Made by a program: the position numbers and the translations under genes. A stretch of DNA of 64,000 nucleotides from Rhizobium sp. Root708 (lineage in GTDB: Bacteria; Pseudomonadota; Alphaproteobacteria; Rhizobiales; Rhizobiaceae). How positions within the stretch are numbered: position 1 is the first letter of the stretch; each line of letters starts with the position of its first letter. Positions 33,978 through 43,558 of this stretch are shown piece by piece. The stretch is taken from positions 62,001 to 126,000 of the forward strand of contig NZ_LMHV01000003.1 of assembly GCF_001429725.1 (NCBI RefSeq), given 5' to 3'. The notes below the pieces were generated by a model, which was not told the origin of the DNA, did not search any database, and saw only the letters and a list, made by a program, of their open reading frames with translations.

Positions 33978-35402
33978 ATGAAATTCGGCACGAGCGGGCT
34001 TCGCGGCCTGTCTGAAGACCTGAAAGGGCGCGCTTCGGCACTCTACGCGACGGCCTTCGGTCGGCATTTGCTGGATGGTGGCCTGGCCCGGCCGGGCGAT
34101 GCGATTTTCATAGCGCGCGACTTCCGCGACTCGAGCCCCGAGATCTCAGCCAACTGCGTGGACGCTCTGACCGCCTTGGGTTTCAAGGTTGGCGATTGCG
34201 GCACGCTGCCGACGCCGGCTCTCGCCCTCTACGGCCTCCAGCAAAACGCCGCCAGCCTCATGGTGACGGGCTCGCACATCCCCGCCGACCGCAATGGCAT
34301 CAAGTTCTACCGACCGGACGGCGAGATCGACAAGGATGACGAGGCGGCTATTACGGCGGCAGCGGCGGTGCTGGATGAAGGCGGATTCAGTTACGCCCCC
34401 AGCCAGGCAGCAGCCGTGAACCGGGCGTCCGAATGCCTTTCCCTGTTTGCAAGGCGGAACGCGGCCCTTCTTGGGCCAGATGCCCTGCGCGGCCTGAAAG
34501 TCGGGATCTACCAGCACAGCACCGTGGCGCGCGATCTTCTCGTCGAGATTCTGCAAGGATTTGGAGCAACGGTTGTCCCGTTCGGCCGCTCGCAGTCCTT
34601 CATCCCCGTGGATACGGAAGCCGTCTCGCAGGACACGATCGCCATCCTCAAGGCCGCGGCGCGGGACCACGGGCTTGATGCGATCGTCTCGGCCGACGGC
34701 GACGGCGACCGCCCGCTTGTCAGCGACGAAACCGGACAACCCCTGCGTGGTGATCTCTTGGGCCTGATTGCTGCCAATTTCCTCGGTGCCAGCGTCGTCG
34801 TCACTCCAGTCACCTCGAACTCGGGCATCGAGGCATCGGGCAGTTTCAAGACAGTGCGAACACGCGTCGGCTCGCCGTTCGTGATAGCAGGAATGCAGGA
34901 CGCTATTGCCGCTGGTGATGGCGGCGTGGTCGGCTTCGAAGCGAATGGCGGCACCTTGACGGCAAGTGAGTTCTCCTTGGGAGGCGCTTGTCTGCAGGCC
35001 CTGCCCACCCGCGACTGCTTCTTGCCGATCCTGGCGACGTTGCTTGTAGCTGCGTCGAAGAAAAAGCCTCTTTCCGCAATCGCCGCGGACTACCGCCTGC
35101 CGTTTGCCACAGCCGACCGGCTCGAAAACTTTCCCGTCGAGACCAGCGCGCGGCTGATGGCATACCTGCGGGCCAGCCCGGAGAACCTGTCATCCTTCCT
35201 GCAGCCGATCGGCGAGGTCGCAGGCATCAGCGATATCGATGGATTGCGGGTAACGCTAAAGGATAAGAGCATCGTCCATTTCAGGCCCTCCGGCAACGCG
35301 CCGGAAATGCGATGCTACGTCGAAGCCGCGAGCGAAACCGCAGCATCCGCCCTGCTCGACGCCGGCCTTGGCCGCATCCGGCAATGGGCCAATACCAATT
35401 GA
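33978..35402 (+). CDS. noeK: Phosphomannomutase (NoeK/ManB-like)
   Basis: Interconverts mannose 6-phosphate and mannose 1-phosphate. The 474-residue protein starts MKFGTSGLRG, has the phosphoserine loop VTGSHIPADRNG with S99, the metal loop ADGDGDRP and the C-terminal phosphate-binding RPSGNAPEMR. The sugar-binding loop reads EANGGTL rather than the common GGExSGH, a deviation seen in this rhizobial subgroup. It is followed 34 bp later by the guanylyltransferase gene; the pair corresponds to noeK and noeJ of rhizobia. Together they give GDP-mannose for fucosylated or mannose-derived polymers. Confidence 0.88.
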   Translation: MKFGTSGLRGLSEDLKGRASALYATAFGRHLLDGGLARPGDAIFIARDFRDSSPEISANCVDALTALGFKVGDCGTLPTPALALYGLQQNAASLMVTGSHIPADRNGIKFYRPDGEIDKDDEAAITAAAAVLDEGGFSYAPSQAAAVNRASECLSLFARRNAALLGPDALRGLKVGIYQHSTVARDLLVEILQGFGATVVPFGRSQSFIPVDTEAVSQDTIAILKAAARDHGLDAIVSADGDGDRPLVSDETGQPLRGDLLGLIAANFLGASVVVTPVTSNSGIEASGSFKTVRTRVGSPFVIAGMQDAIAAGDGGVVGFEANGGTLTASEFSLGGACLQALPTRDCFLPILATLLVAASKKKPLSAIAADYRLPFATADRLENFPVETSARLMAYLRASPENLSSFLQPIGEVAGISDIDGLRVTLKDKSIVHFRPSGNAPEMRCYVEAASETAASALLDAGLGRIRQWANTN

Positions 35403-35436
35403 TTGACCGCGTACAGATTGTTCAAGGATACGACCG

Positions 35437-36864
35437 ATGAGTAAAAAGATCGTCCCAGTCATTATGGCAGGCGGAAAAGGCACCCGCCTCTGGCCACTGT
35501 CGCGGGCGACGGCCCCGAAGCAGTTCATCCGCTTTATCGGCGACCGCACGCTTTTTCAGGAAACCCTGCTTCGCGTTTCCGATCCGGCGATCTACGAGCC
35601 CGCGATTGTCCTGACCAACGAGGAGTTTCGCTTCCTCGTCGCCGAACAGGCCCGCGAACTGGACCTCGGCCTCTCCGCCATCCTGCTTGAACCGCTCGCC
35701 CGCAACACCGCGCCGGCGGTTGCCGCCGCGGCCGCCTTCGTGCAGGAACGTTTCGACGATGCAACGCTCATGCACATCATGGGCTCCGACTACGAGATCG
35801 TCGCAGATGAGGTATATTTCGACTGCGTGAAAAAGGCAGCAACGGCAGCAGGCGGCGGCCGGCTCGTCACCTTTGGCATCGCACCGACCGAACCGGCCAC
35901 CGGATACGGCTACATCGAAGGCGGCGAGACCCTTGCAAGCGGCGCGCAAGCCGTCGCCCGCTTCATCGAGAAGCCGCCGCTGGCAAAGGCCGAGGAGATG
36001 CTCGCCGCTGGCGGCTTCTACTGGAACTCCGGCATGTTCATGTTTTCGGCCGCGCAACTGCTCGACGAAATGGGCACCTATGCGCCTGCCGTCCTGAAGG
36101 CCGCCGGCGATGCCGTCGCGAAGGGTCTGAAGGACCTCGACTTCATCCGGCTGGACAAGGTCGCTTTCGCTGAAAGCCCGAACATCTCCATCGACTACGC
36201 GATCATGGAGAAGACGAAGAACGCCGCCGTCATCCCCTCGCCCTTCAAGTGGTCCGATCTCGGCAGCTGGGATTCCGTCTGGAAGAGCGGCAGCCGCGAC
36301 GAGTACGGCAACCTCGCGGCAGCCAACACGACGCTGATCAATACGAAGAACTCGCTCGTGATGACCCACGGGGTCCACCTTGCCGTTCAGGGCATGGACG
36401 ACATCGCCGTCATCGCCAGCGAAGACGCCGTCTATGTCGGCCGCCTGCAGGACAGCCAGGAGGTCGGAACGATCGTCAAGATGCTGGCCTCTGCGCCGGC
36501 GACATCGAAGCTGACCGAGTTCCACCCGACATCCTATCGTCCGTGGGGCGGTTATACCTCGGTGCTGAACGGCGACCGTTTCCAGGTGAAGCGGATCTTC
36601 GTCACGCCGGGAAAGAAGCTTTCCCTGCAGAAGCACCACCATCGCTCGGAACACTGGATCGTTGTCAGGGGCACGGCGGAAGTGACGATCGGCGAAAACG
36701 TGCAGATGCTGCGCGAGAACGAATCCGTCTACATTCCGCTCGGAGAGGTCCACCGCCTCGCCAACCCCGGCAAAATCACCCTGGAGTTGATCGAAGTTCA
36801 GACCGGCTCCTATCTCGGCGAAGACGATATCATCCGGATCGTCGACGAGTTCGGACGCAGCTGA
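35437..36864 (+). CDS. noeJ: Mannose-1-phosphate guanylyltransferase/mannose-6-phosphate isomerase (bifunctional type)
   Basis: The 475-residue protein has a nucleotidyltransferase domain beginning with IVPVIMAGGKGTRLWPLSRA (about residues 5-24) with PKQF, the FIEKPPLAKAEEML sugar-phosphate block, NISIDYAIMEKT, and a C-terminal cupin (about 365-475: VKRIFVTPGKKLSLQKHHHR, EHWIVVRGTAEVTIGE) typical of type II phosphomannose isomerases. It makes GDP-mannose from mannose 1-phosphate and GTP. Co-transcribed with the phosphomannomutase; a terminator follows. Known synonyms are manC and noeJ. Confidence 0.93.
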   Translation: MSKKIVPVIMAGGKGTRLWPLSRATAPKQFIRFIGDRTLFQETLLRVSDPAIYEPAIVLTNEEFRFLVAEQARELDLGLSAILLEPLARNTAPAVAAAAAFVQERFDDATLMHIMGSDYEIVADEVYFDCVKKAATAAGGGRLVTFGIAPTEPATGYGYIEGGETLASGAQAVARFIEKPPLAKAEEMLAAGGFYWNSGMFMFSAAQLLDEMGTYAPAVLKAAGDAVAKGLKDLDFIRLDKVAFAESPNISIDYAIMEKTKNAAVIPSPFKWSDLGSWDSVWKSGSRDEYGNLAAANTTLINTKNSLVMTHGVHLAVQGMDDIAVIASEDAVYVGRLQDSQEVGTIVKMLASAPATSKLTEFHPTSYRPWGGYTSVLNGDRFQVKRIFVTPGKKLSLQKHHHRSEHWIVVRGTAEVTIGENVQMLRENESVYIPLGEVHRLANPGKITLELIEVQTGSYLGEDDIIRIVDEFGRS

Positions 36865-36911
36865 TCCGCCAACCGAGCCTTTGTCTTGAACTTATAAAAC
36901 TACCCCTGTAA

Positions 36912-36952
36912 ACCGTCACGACCCGCTGGACCGGCGGGTCGTGATCGTTTTT
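36912..36952 (+). terminator. Terminator after the mannose pair
   Basis: CACGACCCGC (36917-36926) and GCGGGTCGTG (36934-36943), loop of seven, then ATCGTTTTTC. It separates the GDP-mannose pair from rkpK, which starts only 26 bp later, so the rkpK promoter must overlap the hairpin or some transcription reads through. Confidence 0.8.
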
Positions 36953-36968
36953 CTCAGGGAATGACCCC

Positions 36969-38285
36969 ATGCGTATTGTGATGATTGGTTCGGGCTATGT
37001 CGGCCTGGTTTCCGGCGCCTGCCTTGCCGATTTCGGCCATCATATCACCTGCGTCGACAAATCCGCTGCCAAGATCGATGCCCTCGAGGCTGGAGAGGTT
37101 CCGATCTTCGAACCCGGCCTCGACACCATCATCGAGCACAATCGCAGCTCCGGCCGCCTGGACTTCTCCAAAGATCTCTCAGCCCCCGTGGCCGCGGCCG
37201 ACGTCGTCTTCATCGCCGTTGGCACGCCCTCGCGCCGTGGCGACGGCCATGCCGACCTGAGCTATGTCTATGCCGCAGCGCGTGAAATCGCCGCATCGGT
37301 CGAAGGCTTCACCGTCGTCGTCACCAAATCGACGGTCCCCGTCGGCACCGGCGACGAACTCGAGCGTATTTTTCGCGAAGAGTTCCCGGACAAGGACATC
37401 GAAGTCGTGTCCAACCCGGAATTCCTGCGCGAAGGCGCCGCCATCAGCGACTTCAAGCGCCCTGACCGCATCGTTCTCGGCACCGAGGAGCCGCGGGCCA
37501 TCGAGGTCATGCGCGAGGTCTATCGCCCGCTCTATCTCAACGAGGCGCCGCTCTATTTCTGCGAACGCCGAACCTCGGAACTGATCAAATACGCCGCCAA
37601 CGCGTTTCTCGCGATGAAGATCACCTTCATCAACGAGATCGCCGATCTCTGCGAACAGATCGGCGCCGACGTCCAGAAGGTGGCCAAGGGAATCGGCATG
37701 GACAAGCGCATCGGCGACAAGTTCCTGCACCCCGGCCCGGGCTATGGCGGATCGTGCTTCCCGAAAGATACGCTCGCCCTCGTCAAGACCGCCCAGGATT
37801 ACGACAGCCCCGTCCGGCTGATCGAAACGACGGTGGCGATCAACGACAATCGCAAGCGGGCGATGGGACGCAAGGTGATTGCCGCCTGTGACGGCAGCGT
37901 GCGCGGCAAGAAGATTGCGGTTCTCGGCCTGACCTTCAAGCCGAACACCGACGACATGCGCGACGCGCCATCGATCACCATCGTTCAGGCGCTGCTCGAC
38001 GGCGGCGCCACCGTCCACGTCTATGACCCGGAAGGAATGGACGCGGCCAAGGACCTTTTGGGGCCGGTCACCTACGGCAGCGACGCCTACGAGATCGCCG
38101 AAGGCGCCGATGCCGTCGTGCTGATAACGGAGTGGGACCAGTTCCGTGCGCTTGACTTCAAGCGGCTGAAGGGGCTGGTGCGCACGCCGGTGCTCGTTGA
38201 TCTTCGCAACATTTACCCGACGGCCGAAGTCACGCGGCATGGCTTCAGCTATTTCGCCGTCGGCAAGAAGAGCGAGAAGAACTGA
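36969..38285 (+). CDS. rkpK: UDP-glucose 6-dehydrogenase
   Basis: Oxidises UDP-glucose to UDP-glucuronate with two NAD. The 438-residue protein has the Rossmann start [31 protein letters not shown], the central [20 protein letters not shown] and the catalytic cysteine C263 in [13 protein letters not shown], then [17 protein letters not shown]. Length is normal. It is followed 2 bp later by the UDP-glucuronate epimerase gene, the rkpK-lpsL pair of rhizobia. Products feed lipopolysaccharide core and exopolysaccharide synthesis. Confidence 0.96.
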   Translation: MRIVMIGSGYVGLVSGACLADFGHHITCVDKSAAKIDALEAGEVPIFEPGLDTIIEHNRSSGRLDFSKDLSAPVAAADVVFIAVGTPSRRGDGHADLSYVYAAAREIAASVEGFTVVVTKSTVPVGTGDELERIFREEFPDKDIEVVSNPEFLREGAAISDFKRPDRIVLGTEEPRAIEVMREVYRPLYLNEAPLYFCERRTSELIKYAANAFLAMKITFINEIADLCEQIGADVQKVAKGIGMDKRIGDKFLHPGPGYGGSCFPKDTLALVKTAQDYDSPVRLIETTVAINDNRKRAMGRKVIAACDGSVRGKKIAVLGLTFKPNTDDMRDAPSITIVQALLDGGATVHVYDPEGMDAAKDLLGPVTYGSDAYEIAEGADAVVLITEWDQFRALDFKRLKGLVRTPVLVDLRNIYPTAEVTRHGFSYFAVGKKSEKN

Positions 38286-38287
38286 GC

Positions 38288-39301
38288 ATGCGCTATTTCA
38301 TCACCGGAACCGCCGGCTTCATCGGATTTCATCTTGCCCGCCGCCTGCTGCAGGACGGGCACGAGGTCGTCGGCTTCGATGGAATGACGCATTACTACAA
38401 CATCAAGCTGAAGCAGATGCGAAACGCCGCGCTGGCGCAATTCCCGGGCTTTCGCGCCGTGACCGCCATGCTGGAAGACCGCAAGGCTGTCGAGGATGCG
38501 GTTGCCTCCGCCAACCCCGACGTGATCGTGCATCTGGCCGCCCAGGCCGGCGTTCGCTACAGCCTCGAAAACCCCAGGGCCTATCTGACGTCGAACCTTG
38601 AGGGCTCCTGGAACATTCTGGAGATTGCAAAGAATGTCGGCGTGCAGCATCTGATGCTGGCGTCCACATCCTCGATCTACGGCGCCAACCCGACCGTCCC
38701 GTTCCATGAGATGGACCGCGCCGACGAGCCGCTGACCTTCTACGCGGCGACGAAGAAATCGATGGAGCTGATGGCGCATAGTTATGCCCATCTTCACAAG
38801 ATCCCGACGACCGCCTTCCGCTTTTTCACGGTTTACGGTCCATGGGGCCGGCCTGACATGGCGTTGTTCAAGTTCGTCAAGAACATGCTGGAAGACCAGC
38901 CGATCGAAATCTACGGCGAAGGCAAGATGAGCCGTGATTTCACCTATATCGACGATCTCGTGGAAGCGATCCTACGGCTTTCGGCCGTTGCCCCATCCGA
39001 AGCGAACCGCGTGGCGGGCGAGAATACCGACACGCTTTCGCATCAGGCACCTTTCCGGGTCGTCAATATCGGCGGCGGACAGCCGGTGAGCCTCCTCGAC
39101 TTCGTGGATACAGTTGAAAAGGCGCTCGGCCAACCTGCCAAACGGCTGATGCTGCCGATGCAGAAGGGCGACGTCCCCCGAACCTTCGCGAGCCCCGATC
39201 TGCTCGTCGCACTGACCGGATACAAGCCCGAGACGACCTTGCGCGAGGGTGTGAAGGCATTTGTCGACTGGTACGTCGAGGCCCGGGCGGAGCTCGACTA
39301 G
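38288..39301 (+). CDS. lpsL: UDP-glucuronate 4-epimerase
   Basis: Converts UDP-glucuronate to UDP-galacturonate. The 337-residue extended SDR starts [20 protein letters not shown], has [37 protein letters not shown], the catalytic [17 protein letters not shown] and the conserved [20 protein letters not shown]. These are the hallmarks of LpsL-type epimerases. The gene lies directly behind rkpK, so substrate and product enzymes are translated together. Galacturonate is common in rhizobial lipopolysaccharide and exopolysaccharide. Confidence 0.93.
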   Translation: MRYFITGTAGFIGFHLARRLLQDGHEVVGFDGMTHYYNIKLKQMRNAALAQFPGFRAVTAMLEDRKAVEDAVASANPDVIVHLAAQAGVRYSLENPRAYLTSNLEGSWNILEIAKNVGVQHLMLASTSSIYGANPTVPFHEMDRADEPLTFYAATKKSMELMAHSYAHLHKIPTTAFRFFTVYGPWGRPDMALFKFVKNMLEDQPIEIYGEGKMSRDFTYIDDLVEAILRLSAVAPSEANRVAGENTDTLSHQAPFRVVNIGGGQPVSLLDFVDTVEKALGQPAKRLMLPMQKGDVPRTFASPDLLVALTGYKPETTLREGVKAFVDWYVEARAELD

Positions 39302-39329
39302 CCTCCTGCTTCGGGTCGAATGCCCAGTG

Positions 39330-41111
39330 CTAGTCGACGGTCGCCGCCTCGAACAGCCTGTCGATTTCAGACGCCGGTGCCGGCCGCCCGAGGGCAAAAC
39401 CCTGCAGCGCGTCGCACCCCAATTTCGCCAGCGTTTCCGCATGCTTCTCGGTCTCGACGCCCTCGGCGATCACTTTGACGCCCAGCGCCTTCGCAATCTC
39501 GATGATCGACTTCACGACGCGGCGCTGCTCGTCTGACGTATCGACGGCATCGACGAGCTGCCGATCGATCTTCAGACGCGTAGGCCGCAGCCGGACCAGT
39601 CCGATCAAAGAGGCATGACCGGAACCGAAGTCGTCGATCTCGATTTCGATGCCCATCTGCTTGATCCGCTCGACGCTTTCCAGCAATTCGTCGTCGCAGT
39701 CATCGAGGAAGATCGTCTCGATCAGCTCGAAGACGATGGCATTGCGCGGCACGTTCAACGCCAGCAACTCCTTGGAAAGCAGCGGATCGTAGAGCCGCTG
39801 TCCCGAGATGTTGACGGCGATTCGTGGCACCTGTGCTCCCCGCCCTTCCCACGTCCGCCGATCTTCCAGCACGCGCCGTAGCATGATGGAGTCGATCTCG
39901 GCAGTCAGGCCATACTCGTCGGCAACTTTCAGAAATTCTCCCGGCAGAAGCACGCCCCTGTCCTTGTGCTTCCACCGCGCCAGCGCCTCGAGCCCGACGA
40001 CCGCGCGCGTGCGAGCATCCACCTGCAGCTGATAGAAGGGCACGATCTCGCCTTCCGTCAGCGCCGTCCTCAATTCCTCGGCAATCCGCCGACGACCCAT
40101 GAGATCGTCCTTCAGCTGCTGCGTGAAGAACTCGATCCGGTCTCTGCCCGATGCCTTCGCCTGGTAGAGCGCAATATCCGACTCGGCCAGGAGATTGGCG
40201 CGTTTGCGATCGATAGAACAGGAAACGCCGATCGACGCACCGGATTGCAGCTGCTCGCGGCCGAAGCGTATCTTCTTACGCAATCGGCGCTGCAAATCCC
40301 GGGCAACGTCGCGAAGCTCGTCGATGCTTCCAAAATTGACGAGGATGATGACGAACTCGTCTCCCCCGATCCGGGCAGCGACTGCGCCTTTCGGCAGTGC
40401 AGCCTTGATCCGTGTGGCGGCCGCGCGCAGCACGACATCGCCGGCGGCGTGTCCGTAAGTGTCGTTGATCTGCTTGAACTCATCGAGATCGAGATGCAGC
40501 ACGGCAAGTTTCAGGGCAGCAGGATCGTCCACCAACTGCGCCAGCCGCTTGTCGAAAAGGCGCCGATTCGGCAGACCCGTGAGGTAATCATGCTCGGCGG
40601 CATATTCGACGCGCGCCGCACTCTGCTCCAGATCGAGTGCGCGTGCCTCCGCGACAGTCCTCTGCCGTGCGGCCTCGTCAGTCAGAAGCACATCGGCCGT
40701 CACGTCCCATTCCGCGCCGATGAACGAAGGCGCGCCATCGTCGCTGATGTAGAAATGCGCGCGTGACCGGATATGGCGGATCTCGCCATTCGGCCAGATG
40801 ATGCGGAATTCGGAATTATACTGCCCTCTCCGCGCCACCGCATCGCTGAAATCCTGTTCAGCCCGCTCGCGATCATCAGGATGGATTGCGTCCGCCCAAA
40901 CGGCCGTAGACACCTTGCCACCGGTCAGCCCCGTCATGTAGAGCCGGTGCATCTGCAGATCCCAGGAGATCTCGTTCTGCTGCAGATCGTGTTCCCAGAC
41001 ACCGATCTGAGATGCATCGAGCGCCAGTTCAAGGCGTCTCAAGAGATCCCGAAATTCCCGCTCCGACCGTGTGGTGTCGTTTGGTACCAAAACCGTCTCA
41101 GCCTCATGCAT
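39330..41111 (-). CDS. PAS-GGDEF-EAL cyclic-di-GMP enzyme
   Basis: The 593-residue protein has a PAS domain (about 25-140: ALDASQIGVWEHDLQQNEIS, FRIIWPNGEIRHIRSRAHFY), a GGDEF domain (about 170-340) with an intact RIGGDEFVIILV site, and an EAL domain (about 350-590) with GLEALARW, NISGQRLYD, FELIETIF, DDFGSGHASL, KIDRQLV and EGVET, all catalytic residues kept. It can in principle both make and break cyclic di-GMP; no RxxD inhibitory site lies before GGDEF. No membrane span, so the PAS domain senses a cytosolic cue. ATG 41111 was chosen over an upstream TTG at 41138. Convergent with lpsL. Confidence 0.93.
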   Translation of the reverse strand: MHEAETVLVPNDTTRSEREFRDLLRRLELALDASQIGVWEHDLQQNEISWDLQMHRLYMTGLTGGKVSTAVWADAIHPDDRERAEQDFSDAVARRGQYNSEFRIIWPNGEIRHIRSRAHFYISDDGAPSFIGAEWDVTADVLLTDEAARQRTVAEARALDLEQSAARVEYAAEHDYLTGLPNRRLFDKRLAQLVDDPAALKLAVLHLDLDEFKQINDTYGHAAGDVVLRAAATRIKAALPKGAVAARIGGDEFVIILVNFGSIDELRDVARDLQRRLRKKIRFGREQLQSGASIGVSCSIDRKRANLLAESDIALYQAKASGRDRIEFFTQQLKDDLMGRRRIAEELRTALTEGEIVPFYQLQVDARTRAVVGLEALARWKHKDRGVLLPGEFLKVADEYGLTAEIDSIMLRRVLEDRRTWEGRGAQVPRIAVNISGQRLYDPLLSKELLALNVPRNAIVFELIETIFLDDCDDELLESVERIKQMGIEIEIDDFGSGHASLIGLVRLRPTRLKIDRQLVDAVDTSDEQRRVVKSIIEIAKALGVKVIAEGVETEKHAETLAKLGCDALQGFALGRPAPASEIDRLFEAATVD

Positions 41112-41228
41112 TCCCTGCGACAGACCTGGCCAAACCAACCGTCGCGCGAGATGTTAATTAGAACAAACTAAAAATCCATCAATGATTGTGCCGCAGGAAC
41201 GACGTCTATTTTCGATAGCCCGTCTCCA

Positions 41229-42125
41229 TCAGACGGAATTGCGCGCATTTGCGTTCTGTTTCTCGAGCTGCAACAGCAGGCCGCTGTGATCGACGTCACC
41301 GCCGCCACTTTCGACGAACGCAGCAAATTCCGCACGAACGGCCTCCGTCAAAGGCAAGGCCAGCGACAGGTCTTCGGCAACGGCAAGAATATTGTTGAGA
41401 TCCTTCAGCTGCAGCTTCGATGGTCCGGCATGGCCAAAATCCCTCGTGACCATCCTCTGCCCGTGAATGTCGAGTATCCGGCTCTCGGCAAATCCGCCGC
41501 GGATGGCTCGCCGAAAAGCCTCGGGCGAACCGCCGCCGGCCTGCACCAGCATCATTGCCTCGGCAATGGCCCCGATCGTAACGGCAACGATCTGCTGATT
41601 GCCGAGCTTTGCCAGCTGTCCGGTACCGCTCGGCCCGACATGCGTGACACGGCCAAGCGGCCCGAAGACGTCAGCCAGTTCGGTAATAAGCGCTCCATCC
41701 CCGCCCGCCATGATCGCAAGCGTACCGGCTGCCGCGCCGACGACACCGCCGGAGACCGGGGCGTCGAGATGCCGGATCGCGAGCGCGGCAAGCCGCGCTG
41801 CGTGGTCTCGCGCCTGCGCCGGTGCGATGGAGCTGCAATCGATGACGGTGGCGTTTTGCGGCAGAGCTTCCGCAACCCCCTGCAGGAACAGGACGTCTTC
41901 GACCGCCTTTCCGTCGGAGAGCATCGTGAAGGCGACCGCCGCACCCTTGGCGGCAAGGGCGGGCGTCTCTGCGATGACGGCCCCGTCCTTTGCAAGCGCT
42001 TGCGCCTTGGCGGAATCGCGATTCCAGACAGTTACCGCGAAGCCCGCATCGAGCAGGCGTCGCGCCATCGGCGCTCCCATGAGGCCCGTTCCAAGAAACG
42101 CGATATTTCGCGACGCAGCGCCCAT
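41229..42125 (-). CDS. 3-hydroxyisobutyrate/L-threonate dehydrogenase family oxidoreductase
   Basis: The 298-residue beta-hydroxyacid dehydrogenase has the dinucleotide motif FLGTGLMGAPMARRLLDAGF, substrate motif DAPVSGGVVGAAAGTLAIMA, and the catalytic lysine in GQLAKLGNQ. Members include L-threonate dehydrogenase (LtnD), 2-hydroxy-3-oxopropionate reductase and 3-hydroxyisobutyrate dehydrogenase. The overlap with a DenD-like gene (TAATG) favours a role in four-carbon acid sugar catabolism, but the partner kinase and aldolase genes (otnK, otnC) are not in the window, so the substrate is open. Confidence 0.85.
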   Translation of the reverse strand: MGAASRNIAFLGTGLMGAPMARRLLDAGFAVTVWNRDSAKAQALAKDGAVIAETPALAAKGAAVAFTMLSDGKAVEDVLFLQGVAEALPQNATVIDCSSIAPAQARDHAARLAALAIRHLDAPVSGGVVGAAAGTLAIMAGGDGALITELADVFGPLGRVTHVGPSGTGQLAKLGNQQIVAVTIGAIAEAMMLVQAGGGSPEAFRRAIRGGFAESRILDIHGQRMVTRDFGHAGPSKLQLKDLNNILAVAEDLSLALPLTEAVRAEFAAFVESGGGDVDHSGLLLQLEKQNANARNSV

Positions 42126-43108
42126 TAGAGCTCTCCTCCCATTTCATCCTCGATATGAACCCGGATGATGTCGTCGAACGAACGATCGGCTGCAAAACCG
42201 AGTTCCAGCGCCCGCCTTGCTTCGAACGCCTGGGGCCACCCTTGCACGATCTTCATCACCAACTCGTCCGGCTCGCGACGGATGAGAGCGACCGCACTTT
42301 CACCGGCAACGCGACGCAGCGCCTCGATCTGCTCGCCGACCGTGACGCTGACCCCGGGCATGGTGAGACTGCGTCTCGAACCCAATAACTGCAGATCGAT
42401 ACTCGCGGCATGAATGAGAAAGCCGACGGCCGAGCGCGGCGATGCGTGCCAGTGGCGCACCGTATCCGGAACGGGAAGGATCGCGGCCTGGCCGGAGAGC
42501 GGTTCGCGCACGATTCCGGAGAAGAAGCCCGACGCCGCCTTGTTGGGCTTGCCGGGCCGCACGCAGATCGTCGGCAGGCGGATACCGATGCCATCGAGGA
42601 AACCGCGACGCGTGTAGTCGGCAAGCAGCAGCTCGCCCATAGCCTTTTGCGTTCCGTAGCTCGTCAACGGTGTGAGATTGAAATCGTCGGGAATGACGTC
42701 CGGGAACGGCGCACCGAACACGGCGATGGACGATGTGAAGACGACGCAGGGGCGATAACCGTCCTTCAGATGCGCGAGCCGGATCGCCTCAAACAGCGAT
42801 CGCGTTCCTTCGAGATTGATGCCGTAGCCCTTCTCGAAATCGAGCTCCGCCTCGCCGGAGACGATCGCCGCGAGATGAAAGATGACATCCGGTCTGGCAG
42901 CGATCAGTGCCGTCGCATTTCCCGGCTGGGAAATATCCATCGAGCTGCTGTCGACACGACCGGCAAAGCCTTGCGGGCGCTCCGGTTCGGCAACATCGAC
43001 GAGCGAAAGACGCGTCAGCGGATGCCCGCCGAGACTTCCATCCGAAACCAGGCGCGCGACGAGCTTGCGCCCGATCATACCTGCGGCGCCGACAATTGCG
43101 ATGTGCAT
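42125..43108 (-). CDS. denD: D-erythronate dehydrogenase-like NAD-dependent epimerase/dehydratase
   Basis: The 327-residue SDR starts MHIAIVGAAGMIGRKLVARL, contains FHLAAIVSGEAELDFEKGYG, VFTSSIAVFGAPFPDVIPDD and the catalytic YGTQKAMGELLLADYTRRGF, and closes with an EIGF-like RALELGFAADRSFDDIIRVH. These features, especially the LAAIVSGEAE and TSYGTQK segments, are typical of DenD-type enzymes that oxidise D-erythronate. The ATG at 43108 was chosen; the open frame to 43168 adds an Arg-rich stretch with no family support. Two-gene unit with the downstream dehydrogenase. Confidence 0.85.
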   Translation of the reverse strand: MHIAIVGAAGMIGRKLVARLVSDGSLGGHPLTRLSLVDVAEPERPQGFAGRVDSSSMDISQPGNATALIAARPDVIFHLAAIVSGEAELDFEKGYGINLEGTRSLFEAIRLAHLKDGYRPCVVFTSSIAVFGAPFPDVIPDDFNLTPLTSYGTQKAMGELLLADYTRRGFLDGIGIRLPTICVRPGKPNKAASGFFSGIVREPLSGQAAILPVPDTVRHWHASPRSAVGFLIHAASIDLQLLGSRRSLTMPGVSVTVGEQIEALRRVAGESAVALIRREPDELVMKIVQGWPQAFEARRALELGFAADRSFDDIIRVHIEDEMGGEL

Positions 43109-43266
43109 CACGCTCCTCCAAGCTTTGGCTCGCGGCGCGACTCCCTTCGCCCGACGTACGTTCATCAAGGCATATCTGAGGGATCATGGGAACAGAAAAA
43201 TAGGGCTGTCAGAGATAGCCCGGCCCATCTCTGGCCTAAGTGCTCGGGACCGAAAAGCCCCTGCCG

Positions 43267-43482
43267 TCAGGCAAGATTCGGGACAGGCGTCAGCATATGT
43301 TCGAGCCTGTCTTCGCTTCGCACGCCATCCTGATAGAGATGTAGGATCAGGCAGGCCAGATCATCGAGATCTCCCGCGTCCGTCGCGGCTTTTCTGCTCA
43401 AACGGTGCAGCACACGTTGGCAAAGTGCGACTTCGTGGTCCTCAAGCGGTGCTTTCGCAGCGTTCGAAATTGTCTTGGTCAT
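43267..43482 (-). CDS. Small hypothetical protein
   Basis: A 71-residue, mostly helical, mildly acidic protein (MTKTISNAAKAPLEDHEVAL, then RLSRKAATDAGDLDDLACLI). A strong GAGGAGGT ribosome-binding site eight bases before the ATG supports translation. It has no signal peptide, membrane span or metal motif and no recognised family. It stands alone between the denD-like and DMSP-lyase-like genes. Confidence 0.68.
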   Translation of the reverse strand: MTKTISNAAKAPLEDHEVALCQRVLHRLSRKAATDAGDLDDLACLILHLYQDGVRSEDRLEHMLTPVPNLA

Positions 43483-43558
43483 GACAGCACCTCCTCGACA
43501 CTAGCTAATACCCCTGGCAATGAACCTTACGTGAACGGAAGATGCCGGAACGGGTGAG

